From JBCCAG01 sp050331115 (GTDB lineage Bacteria > Cyanobacteriota > Cyanobacteriia > CAKZMO01), in contig JBHJHD010000010.1 in assembly GCA_050331115.1 (NCBI GenBank), positions 59,028-123,027 of the forward strand: 64,000 nucleotides of DNA, written 5' to 3'. The position numbers were made by a program, and so were the translations under genes. The notes beneath the pieces are model-generated. The model saw only the letters and a program-made list of their open reading frames with translations. It searched no databases and was not told the DNA's origin. Of this stretch, positions 54,213 to 61,299 are shown piece by piece. Each line of letters opens with the position of its first letter. Positions within the stretch are counted from its first letter, which is position 1.

Positions 54213-54251
54213 CATCTGCCAAACTCATCTGTCAAACTCATCCGCCAACCT
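54213..54251 (+). promoter_or_regulatory. Three 13-bp iterons between the phytochrome operon and mscS
   Basis: CATCTGCCAAACT, CATCTGTCAAACT and CATCCGCCAACCT are directly adjacent. Such phased direct repeats are often binding sites for a regulator; the 13-base period is not an integral helical turn. The regulator is unknown. Confidence 0.4.
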
Positions 54252-54461
54252 GTAGACGCTATTGAGATCAAACGGCTAAAAATCCTCTAGGGCAAAATCT
54301 TTACCTATCCTAGCGATCGCCCATACAGGAGGCCCTAAACCTGAGAATGATTTCCCCAACCTGTTAGTTGTGCTACGTTCTGCTGAGCGAGGTGACTATT
54401 TTGGGTGCGGGTCGCACGGCTAACGCATATCACTTCCCATCCTTCTCTGTGGAATAGAGCC

Positions 54462-55853
54462 ATGGCTAATCGACGACGGCGGGGAAACGGGGCGGCCCTA
54501 AAGGGCGCTATCTGGGCCACCCTGGCCTGTCTTGTCGTTTTACTTACGACCGCTCCAACAGGGCTGGCCCAAGAGGCCGAGCTACCGCCTGAGGCAGCCG
54601 CTCCTGCCACATCTGCCGAGCCCGCAACCGGCTCTTATTTCGCCGATGTCCTTGTGCGGGGACGGCCCATATTTCAGGTCGGCGGGCTAGCCGATATCGA
54701 CGCCCTGGCGCGGGCTGCTATTATCAATCGCCGCACCTCTAGCCTGCTCTCCAGCACCGACGAACCCGGCAAAGCCACCGTTGAGCTTGGCCCCGAAGAA
54801 GGCCTAGCGACCATCAGCGTCAACAATCGGGTGCTGATGACGGTCACCCAGCAAGACGCTGACGACTACGGGCTGGGTCTCGAAGCACTGGCCGAGCGCT
54901 GGACCGAGGAGCTCAATCAGGCCTTTGATAAGCCGCCGCTGTTTATCGATGTGGCCCAGCGACTCAACACAACGGTGCGGCAGCTCGGCCGCGATGCCGT
55001 CGATAAGCTGCCCGCGCTTTTGGGGGCGCTGGTGGTCGTACTGGTAACCTGGGCGGTAGCCAGCCTGGTGCGCTACGCCGCCTTTACCTGGGCACAGCAG
55101 ACTGAGGGCGATCGCAGTACTGAGGTGCTGGTGGGTCGCTTAGGCTACGGGGCGGTGTGGGTGCTGGGCTCGGTGATTGCCTTAGGCGTTATGGGCCTGG
55201 AGTTTGGCGCGCTGCTTGGGGCGCTGGGGTTGACCAGCGTCGCCATTGGTTTCAGCCTCAAGGACGTGCTCAGCAACTATATTTCGGGGGTGATTTTGCT
55301 GGCGGCGCGTCCTTTTCGGCTAGGGGACCAGGTGGTGATTGATGAGTATGAGGGCACTATTACCCAGATTCAGCTGCGGGCTACCACAATGCGCACCTAC
55401 GACGGACGCCTGGTCTACATCCCGAACCAAGAGGTTTTTCAGGCCAGCGTTACCAACAATACGGCTTCTCCCCTGCGGCGCAGCTCGGTGATCGTGGGCA
55501 TCGACTACGACGAAGACATTTCGGCGGCAAAAACCGTTATTCTCCAAGGTATTGAAGCAATTAAGGGTGTCGACCCCGACCGACCGATAGACGTGCTCGT
55601 AAACGAATTAGCGGCCAGCACCGTGAATATAGAAGTGCGGTTTTGGGTGGACTCTCACCGGGGAGAGTTTTTGGAGACGACATCGCGGGTGGCTCAGGAT
55701 ATCAAGGAGTCGCTGGAGCAGGCCAACATCAGCATGCCCACGGAGATCTACACGCTGTCGTTCCGCAACAATAAGCCGATCAATCTAAATGCGATGACCC
55801 AAGCGCGGATTACCGAGGGCCAGGCGGAGGGAACCGCCGTGGACGGAGATTAG
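54462..55853 (+). CDS. MscS-family mechanosensitive channel
   Basis: A signal peptide (LACLVVLLTTAPTGLAQEA) leads into a periplasmic domain of about 140 residues (residues 45-185). Three helices follow, the last being the pore helix GALLGALGLTSVAIGFSLKD, then the MscS beta domain (LAARPFRLGDQVVIDEYEG, VYIPNQEVF) and the alpha/beta C-terminal domain. It releases solutes on osmotic downshock. The ATG at 54462 is chosen because the upstream GTG adds a polar stretch in front of the signal peptide. It is convergent with raf1. Confidence 0.93.
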   Translation: MANRRRRGNGAALKGAIWATLACLVVLLTTAPTGLAQEAELPPEAAAPATSAEPATGSYFADVLVRGRPIFQVGGLADIDALARAAIINRRTSSLLSSTDEPGKATVELGPEEGLATISVNNRVLMTVTQQDADDYGLGLEALAERWTEELNQAFDKPPLFIDVAQRLNTTVRQLGRDAVDKLPALLGALVVVLVTWAVASLVRYAAFTWAQQTEGDRSTEVLVGRLGYGAVWVLGSVIALGVMGLEFGALLGALGLTSVAIGFSLKDVLSNYISGVILLAARPFRLGDQVVIDEYEGTITQIQLRATTMRTYDGRLVYIPNQEVFQASVTNNTASPLRRSSVIVGIDYDEDISAAKTVILQGIEAIKGVDPDRPIDVLVNELAASTVNIEVRFWVDSHRGEFLETTSRVAQDIKESLEQANISMPTEIYTLSFRNNKPINLNAMTQARITEGQAEGTAVDGD

Positions 55854-55870
55854 GACCAGTAGAGTAATTT

Positions 55871-56956
55871 CTACTCTTCAAACTGCCAGGGGTCTTTCAC
55901 AAACTCCTCATCCAAAACCTTCTTGGGCCGCAGCACCAAAATCACCCGCCCCAGCAGCGGCGCAGCAGGCGCTTCGTCAAGCCACACTATCTCGACTTGC
56001 TCACCCTGGGCGGTAATGAAGTAGCTGTCGGGCGTCCACTCCCGGCTGGCCCGATCGACCACAATCAATACCGGTTCCACCGGCGGCGACATCTCAGCGG
56101 GAAGGCGATCGCTGCGGGTGATTAAGACGACAGGGTCCTCAGCCAGCAGCAGCACTTGCCATCCCGGCAGGGCGACCCAGGCGGCGGTGCCGGAGAACTT
56201 GACGAACTTAAAGGGGCCCGTCTCTTCCACAATAGGCACGGCCTTTAGGTCTGCCGCTGACAGGGGAAGCTGGCCCACGACGGGCACTACCCGGGGCATT
56301 CGTTCTTCAGAGTCGAGGCGGTAGATGGGCAGCAGGGGGGCTTTGCGCTGGCGAACGACGGAGAAGTCGGTGAGCAGCTCCTCAAGCTGCTTGCGGGCCG
56401 CGTCGCTGTCGGCATAGCGCAGCCCAGAGGCAATCAGTCGCGATCGCTCCTGAAGGTCGGACTGCTGACGGGCTAGCTTCCAGTAGTGGTGGGCCAGGGC
56501 ATCGCCAGGGGCTTGGTCAAAGGGCGCGAAGCCTTCGGGGGGCTTACTGCGGCGGCCGTATTCTCGAACGGCTTTGGCAAACTCGTGGGCGGCGGTGGAG
56601 TCGGCGTTGTGGCGGTGGATGAGGCCGGCTGTGGCGGCGCGCTCGGCCTGGTTGAGGATGCGCAGCTCGTAGAGGGCGTCGCTGCCGCGAATTTCGAAGC
56701 GCGATCGCACCTCAGGGGAGACGTCGGCGGCTTCGAGAGATTTATAGACTTGGGCGGCGACGGTGATCTGATTTTGCTGAATCGGCTCAAACCCGGTGCC
56801 CTCGAAGATCTGCTGCGGGCTATATCCAGCTTTTTGTAGCTGCTGAGCGGCCATGGCCCAGCCAATCCAGTTGCCTTCTTTGCGGCGCATGGCCTGGAGC
56901 AAGGCATCGGTGTCGATATTGGCGTCGATGTCGGGAGTCTGGTTTGGAGTGGTCAT
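55871..56956 (-). CDS. raf1: Rubisco accumulation factor 1
   Basis: Assembly chaperone that clamps RbcL dimers on the way to the L8 core. The N-terminal helical domain (LLQAMRRKEGNWIGWAMAAQ, LQKAGYSPQQIFEGTGFEPI, QNQITVAAQVYKSL) and the C-terminal beta domain (LPIYRLDSEERMPRVVPVVG, FKFVKFSGTAAWVALPGWQV) are both complete, and the length of 361 residues is normal. No Rubisco genes lie in the window. A 133-bp MITE-like element is inserted 35 bases in front of the start codon and may alter the promoter. Confidence 0.95.
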   Translation of the reverse strand: MTTPNQTPDIDANIDTDALLQAMRRKEGNWIGWAMAAQQLQKAGYSPQQIFEGTGFEPIQQNQITVAAQVYKSLEAADVSPEVRSRFEIRGSDALYELRILNQAERAATAGLIHRHNADSTAAHEFAKAVREYGRRSKPPEGFAPFDQAPGDALAHHYWKLARQQSDLQERSRLIASGLRYADSDAARKQLEELLTDFSVVRQRKAPLLPIYRLDSEERMPRVVPVVGQLPLSAADLKAVPIVEETGPFKFVKFSGTAAWVALPGWQVLLLAEDPVVLITRSDRLPAEMSPPVEPVLIVVDRASREWTPDSYFITAQGEQVEIVWLDEAPAAPLLGRVILVLRPKKVLDEEFVKDPWQFEE

Positions 56957-56990
56957 GGGGGGTGCCGCGAGAGGCAGTTAAGCCTTATCT

Positions 56991-57123
56991 AGGACTTACG
57001 CACGGAGAACTCTTTGCTGCCGTATTTAGCGTAGGGCACCCCCCTCGCCCCCCTTTATGAGGGGGGTGCCAAAGGCGGGGGGATTGCGTGACGCCCATAC
57101 AGAAGTCTATTTGCGTAAGTCCT
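56991..57123. mobile_element. MITE-like element with 12-bp terminal inverted repeats
   Basis: AGGACTTACGCA at the left and TGCGTAAGTCCT at the right are perfect inverted repeats 133 bases apart. The interior carries a 12-bp perfect hairpin (GGCACCCCCCTC with GAGGGGGGTGCC at 57035-57070). There is no open reading frame. Elements with AGGACTTACGC ends are frequent in cyanobacterial genomes. No clear target duplication is seen. It separates raf1 from tRNA-Ala. Confidence 0.8.
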
Positions 57124-57226
57124 GTCTAAAGAACTCTAGCGCGATTTATGCCGTAGAGGGAAAGGGGGTGCTAATATCGAGATCGAGCTTGACCCAGGGT
57201 ATGGGCCAGGGCATCATGATTACTGC

Positions 57227-57299
57227 GGGGCTATAGCTCAGTTGGTAGAGCGCCTCAATGGCATTGAGGAAGTCAGCGGTTCGAATCCGCTTAGCTCCA
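57227..57299 (+). tRNA. tRNA-Ala (anticodon GGC)
   Basis: A full cloverleaf: acceptor GGGGCTA with TAGCTCC, D arm GCTC/GAGC, anticodon stem CCTCA/TGAGG with loop ATGGCAT (anticodon GGC), and T arm AGCGG TTCGAAT CCGCT, with discriminator A. CCA is not encoded. It decodes GCC and GCU. Confidence 0.97.
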
Positions 57300-57339
57300 T
57301 TATTTACCCAAAACTAGCGCGGTTCTATAGACTATAGCG

Positions 57340-57655
57340 ATGACTGCGTCAGCTCCCGTTACGATATCCATTCGGGCGTTGAAGCTTTCACCGGGCAGTC
57401 ATCTGACTGATAGATCAGCCCTGCCTTGCCAAGGGGGAATTAAGGGGGTAATGCAGAGCGTTTGCTACTTTTCAAACGCCCTCTAAGCTCGGTGGGATAG
57501 GCTTTCTGCCGAAGAGCAGGAGAAGTTTCCTCCCATTGCACCTGATTTTGTTGTCGCTTCAGCGTTGCCCATGAATGAATAAGCGAAATCGACAAACGCT
57601 GATGCGATATCGAGAACTGAGTAACAGGTCGCTTGTGGTGCTTGAAGACAACTAA
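57340..57655 (+). pseudogene. Uma2-family (DUF820) nuclease remnant
   Basis: Three plus-strand fragments in different frames resemble an Uma2 protein in order: an N-terminus ISIRALKLSPGSHLT after ATG at 57340, a middle RLSAEEQEKFPPIAPDFVVA at about 57497-57556, and a later TLMRYRELSNRSLVVLEDN ending at 57655. Intact members are about 190 residues; most of the protein between the first two pieces, and the catalytic strand after PDFV, are gone. The family is highly repeated in cyanobacteria, so decayed copies are expected. Confidence 0.6.
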
Positions 57656-57712
57656 AGGGGTGAATTGGTAGAGCCAATCGAGGCTTGAGCGATCGCCTGC
57701 ATATTCCCTCGA

Positions 57713-58588
57713 CTACTCCGGCTTACTGCGACTCCGAAGCGGCTCTAGCCCTTGGTAAACATGCTCTAAAAACGCCTGGACCCGCCCGTTGCGCTTCAGG
57801 TCCCGGTGGGTTAGTAGCCAAATATCGGTATCAAATCCGTCGAGTATGTCACTCAGGCGCACTAGCTTACTACTCAGCTCAGCGTAGACCACGGGCAAGA
57901 TGCAGGCCCCGCCTCCTGCCTCCGCCATCACAAACTGCACCGCTGGCGTATCCGTGCGGAAGCGAACCTGCTCTGGGGGTACATGTCTTGCCATCCAAGC
58001 ATCCGTGACGCGGGCATTTGCTGTAGGGTCCCAGCCAATCCAGGGCAGGGCATCCCAGCGAGCCGGAGGCCTATCGGCGATCGCTGGGTGAGCATAGACA
58101 GCGTACTCAACGTGCAGAGCCCGCATTCCCACCAGGGTGGCGTCCGGTTCCCTTGCGGCCCGAATGGCCACATCAGCTTCTCGGCGCGTGAGGCTGTGCA
58201 GCCGAAACGTACTGGCCACTAACTCCAGCGTTACCTGAGGATACCGGGTCTTAAACGAGCTGAGAAGGTCGGCGTGGAACAGCACAAAGATATCTAAGAG
58301 CGCCACGCGTAGGGTGCCAGACAGGGCTACATCCTCCCCTGCCACAGCTCGCTGTAGACTATCCGACTCCACCGCCATGGCTGCAGCAGCCTTCACGGCC
58401 TGCTCGCCGCAGTTTGTTAGGACGAGGCGACCGCTGACGTTTTCAACTAGGATTTGACCCAGGTCCGTCTCCAGCGTCCGGATTCTACGAGACACCGTGC
58501 TGATATCCATACCCAGCGTCATCGCTGCTTTTTGCAGCGTCCCTTCGCGCTTAAATGCAAGCAGAACCTGTAGGTCAGACCAGTTCAC
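57713..58588 (-). CDS. LysR-family transcriptional regulator
   Basis: The N-terminal winged helix (LLAFKREGTLQKAAMTLGMD, then STVSRRIRTLETDLGQ) is followed by the periplasmic-binding-like effector domain (LRVALLDIFVLFHADLL, READVAIRAA, AEAGGGACILPVVYA). The length of 291 residues is normal. The start is GTG. It is divergent from a MAPEG gene, the usual arrangement for a LysR regulator and its target. A dyad with the T-N11-A form lies between them. Confidence 0.94.
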   Translation of the reverse strand: MNWSDLQVLLAFKREGTLQKAAMTLGMDISTVSRRIRTLETDLGQILVENVSGRLVLTNCGEQAVKAAAAMAVESDSLQRAVAGEDVALSGTLRVALLDIFVLFHADLLSSFKTRYPQVTLELVASTFRLHSLTRREADVAIRAAREPDATLVGMRALHVEYAVYAHPAIADRPPARWDALPWIGWDPTANARVTDAWMARHVPPEQVRFRTDTPAVQFVMAEAGGGACILPVVYAELSSKLVRLSDILDGFDTDIWLLTHRDLKRNGRVQAFLEHVYQGLEPLRSRSKPE

Positions 58589-58707
58589 AGCGAGCGTTCT
58601 CCCATACTATGCCTGAGCAGGCGCTTTGACCGAGTGGTTCTCCAGCCCCCCACGCCGTGGGAGCCCTAGAAAGCGCCATGTCCTGAGCAACCCTTCGACT
58701 GCAAGAA

Positions 58708-58723
58708 TTTGCGCATGTGCAAA
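58708..58723. promoter_or_regulatory. LysR-type box (T-N11-A dyad)
   Basis: TTTGCGCATGTGCAAA is a near-perfect palindrome (one mismatched pair) in the spacer between the divergent LysR and MAPEG genes. A related half-site pair (TTTGC, then GCGCAA) follows at 58730-58744, as expected for recognition and activation sites. Confidence 0.5.
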
Positions 58724-58802
58724 TAGTATTTGCCTTTTTGCGCAATGACACCACATTCTTGCAAGCCTAAAATGCATAGTCAAACTGGAGTTAATCAAAC
58801 CG

Positions 58803-59231
58803 ATGATGGGACTAATCTATTCACCGTGGCTTGCAGCCTATCTGCTGGTGCTGCAGCAGGGGCTGATGTTTGCCGTAGGGCTATACCGAACCAAAACCAA
58901 GAGGGGAATGGGAGCTAAAGACGACCTCACCTTGGAGCGGATGGTGCGTCGCCACGGCAACCTTGCCGAGAATGCTGGCATCTTCATCGCTTCTATTACG
59001 CTACTAGAGCTGCAGACCGGCTCGACGCTGCTCGTACTCGCCCTGTGCCTCGCGTTCGCGATCGCCAGAACCCTGCACACCATTGGATTCTCCTCAGCTT
59101 ACGGGGCCTACCGAATGGATGCTCAGGGCGCGAACCTTCTGTTTCTAGGCGCGAGGGCTCTGGGTGCGATGGTTTCAGGACTTTCTGGAGTTGTCTGTGG
59201 CTTTGCGATCGCGATCGCCCTTGCCACTTGA
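58803..59231 (+). CDS. MAPEG-family membrane protein
   Basis: Four hydrophobic helices in 142 residues with the family signature: an early loop GMGAKDDLTLERMVRRHGNL, then AENAGIFIASITLLELQ, a middle AFAIARTLHTIGF and a last ALGAMVSGLSGVVCGFAIA. Members act on glutathione conjugates or eicosanoid-like lipids; bacterial ones are mostly uncharacterised. A tandem ATG start allows either codon. It is divergent from the LysR gene and probably controlled by it. Confidence 0.92.
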   Translation: MMGLIYSPWLAAYLLVLQQGLMFAVGLYRTKTKRGMGAKDDLTLERMVRRHGNLAENAGIFIASITLLELQTGSTLLVLALCLAFAIARTLHTIGFSSAYGAYRMDAQGANLLFLGARALGAMVSGLSGVVCGFAIAIALAT

Positions 59232-59420
59232 AGGAAGTAATTTGATTTTGCGCGGCGAGCTCTACACCTTCTGCCCTTCCAGTAAATCCCGCTTTTGCCG
59301 AAACGCCTCTGCCATAGCGTCCATAAATTTCTTATTGCTGTCTCAGACTATTTTCACGTAGTTCGCGTTCACTGAAAACAGCGATTTCCAGCGACGAACA
59401 CCTTACAAGAACGACGTGCT

Positions 59421-59999
59421 ATGAAAATTCGATATTTTGCGGCGTTGGCCGTGGCTTCGATGGTTGGTCTGAGTGCTGTTTCCATCGCACCCGTTTATTC
59501 GGTCTATGCCAATCCTTGTGCGGCCAATCCTTGTGCGGCCAATCCTTGTGCGGCCAATCCTTGTGCGGCCAATCCCTGCGCTGGCGACGGGCAGGCCACC
59601 TCAGCAGCATCGGTCTACATCGCCCCCAACAGCTTTGCCATTCGCGGCGCTGACCCGGTGGCCTACTTCACAGAAGGTCAGGCCGTCATCGGCAGCCCAG
59701 AATTTCAGCACGACTGGAACGGCGCCACCTGGACCTTTGCAAGCGCTGAGAATCGGGATGAGTTTGCGAGCAACCCCGACGCCTATGCCCCCGAGTACGG
59801 CGGATACTGCGCCCAGGCGTTGAGCGAAGGGAACCTGGTGTCTACCGATCCCGAGGCTTGGGAAATTGTGAACGGAAAGCTCTACCTCAACTACAGCCTA
59901 GAAGTCCAGCAGCAGTGGCTCCAGGATGTCCCCGGCCACATTGCGATGGCGGACGCAAACTGGCCTGAAATCTTAGTCGGTGGCGTCGTTTACGAATAA
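59421..59999 (+). CDS. Exported YHS-domain protein with NPCAA repeats
   Basis: A signal peptide (YFAALAVASMVGLSAVSIAP) is followed by five copies of NPCAA (residues about 32-56, the last NPCAG), then the YHS-like domain: ADPVAYFTEGQAVIGSPEF, NGATWTFASAENRDEFASN, YGGYCAQAL, and WEIVNGKLYLNYSLEVQQQW. The YHS domain usually binds metal or a partner; the exact role is unknown. The Cys repeats could bind metal or form disulfides. Its last codons are included in a 45-bp tandem duplication. Confidence 0.88.
   Translation: MKIRYFAALAVASMVGLSAVSIAPVYSVYANPCAANPCAANPCAANPCAANPCAGDGQATSAASVYIAPNSFAIRGADPVAYFTEGQAVIGSPEFQHDWNGATWTFASAENRDEFASNPDAYAPEYGGYCAQALSEGNLVSTDPEAWEIVNGKLYLNYSLEVQQQWLQDVPGHIAMADANWPEILVGGVVYE
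59508..59582 (+). repeat. Five 15-bp coding repeats (NPCAA)
   Basis: GCCAATCCTTGTGCG four times exactly, then one copy with two third-position changes and a final T. The near-identity at the DNA level points to recent expansion. Confidence 0.95.
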
Positions 60000-60080
60000 G
60001 CTGGCTCTAAGGAGGCGATGGAGACGCCATGACGCTACGAATAAGCTGGCTCTAAGGAGGCGATGGAGATGCCATGACGC
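59991..60080. repeat. 45-bp tandem duplication across two convergent gene ends
   Basis: Two head-to-tail 45-base copies start TACGAATAAGCTGGCTC and differ at one base (C at 60025, T at 60070). Copy 1 includes the stop codon of the YHS gene; copy 2 includes the stop of the LpxB-like gene on the other strand. Confidence 0.9.
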
Positions 60081-61299
60081 TTAGCAGATGGGCCGCAATG
60101 CGCTCAGCAGCGCCAGGCGGCCCCAAGCGGCGCTGGCCACTGCGGGCGATCGCCTGGCGTCGAGGCACATCTGCCCAAAGTCGCTGCAGCGCTTTCCCAG
60201 CCTCGGCTGGGGCTGTCACAAGCTGCGCCGACGGCCCCAGCAGTCGGGTCTGCGCCTCCGCAAAGGCGGGGGTAAACTGCGGACCCTCTCCAGGTAGGGC
60301 AATTACGGGCTTGCCTAGCCCCACGAACTGCTCTGTCGCCGTCCCGGCCATGGCGATCGCCGCATCGGCCTGGTGCAGAAAATCGTAGAAGCGGGCGTCA
60401 ATGTCTAGCGCTGCTTCCCCGCTAGTATAGGTTTGGCCGCTCGACTGGGCGCGACCGGCAGGACGCCAGCCCTGCTGAACCGCCTGCCGGTCAAAAATCG
60501 CCTGGTCTAGGTTAGGCGAAATCGCGGCTAGAAACCGGGCGCTGCCCCAAATCTGCCGAACCGAGTCCGCTGCCGCTAGCAGCATTTGCCAGTTTCGCTC
60601 GGCTTCGGGGCTGCGGGAGCCGGGCAGCAGCAAAATCGACTGGGGGGGCGCGTTAGCCAAGCTATCGGCGTAGTCAGGCTCGACCCGCAGCCCGTCCATC
60701 ATCGGGTTGCCGAGATCGACTGCGGGTATCGGCCACTGCTTGAGAAATTCAGCCGTGAGGCGATCGCGGGGAAAGACGCTCCGGCATCGGGGGCGACTCA
60801 TCAGCCAGCGCTCCCAGGGAAGATACACTGAGCCCGTCCATCCCTCGATCTGGTCAAACCAGGCGCGATGGGCTAGCGGTCCTGACTCGTCCCGCAGGTA
60901 ATACTCCGACTTAGCGGTGCCGATAAAGGCGTAGGATGCGCCACTGGCCCAGGCGAACAGCAGCGGCACAATATCCCCGACCGCCAGAATGCTGCCCCCC
61001 GCTCGCCCCCACCGGCGCGCCACTTGGATCTGAGCCCTCGTCAAAGTGAGCAGCCCGCCCCGGACGTCCCGCCACAGCTGCGCCCCGTCCATGTAGACAA
61101 ACCCCCCGGACGGCATGACCTGCGTCGGCCCCGCTAGGGGAATATCGGCGGCTTGGTAGGCGTAGCCGTCGCCGACAATGGGCAGCGCGGCCAGCTCTAG
61201 CGGCTGCTTTAAATCCTGGGACTTTTGCTGCAGGGCCTTGAGCACCCGGAGCGCGATCGCATCTTCCCCGTGGCCGTTGCTGAGGCACAGCAGCTTCAC
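60052..61299 (-). CDS. Lipid-A-disaccharide-synthase-related protein
   Basis: Resembles LpxB (GT19) in LCLSNGHGEDAIALRVLKAL and the C-terminal donor site AAIAMAGTATEQFVGLGKPV with IALPGEGPQFTPAFA. It belongs to the LpxB-related group of cyanobacteria and plastid-like organisms, which lack classic lipid A, so the product is uncertain. The start is GTG inside a GTGA overlap with the M48 protease gene, so the two are coupled. The 415-residue length is normal for the group. Confidence 0.87.
   Translation of the reverse strand: MKLLCLSNGHGEDAIALRVLKALQQKSQDLKQPLELAALPIVGDGYAYQAADIPLAGPTQVMPSGGFVYMDGAQLWRDVRGGLLTLTRAQIQVARRWGRAGGSILAVGDIVPLLFAWASGASYAFIGTAKSEYYLRDESGPLAHRAWFDQIEGWTGSVYLPWERWLMSRPRCRSVFPRDRLTAEFLKQWPIPAVDLGNPMMDGLRVEPDYADSLANAPPQSILLLPGSRSPEAERNWQMLLAAADSVRQIWGSARFLAAISPNLDQAIFDRQAVQQGWRPAGRAQSSGQTYTSGEAALDIDARFYDFLHQADAAIAMAGTATEQFVGLGKPVIALPGEGPQFTPAFAEAQTRLLGPSAQLVTAPAEAGKALQRLWADVPRRQAIARSGQRRLGPPGAAERIAAHLLSVMASPSPP

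Noticed and set aside
57483..57677. 64-codon minus-strand frame
   Set aside because: It lies opposite the Uma2 remnant and shows no family features.
59508..59582. CRISPR-like array
   Set aside because: The 15-bp units have no spacers and are in frame in a protein gene.
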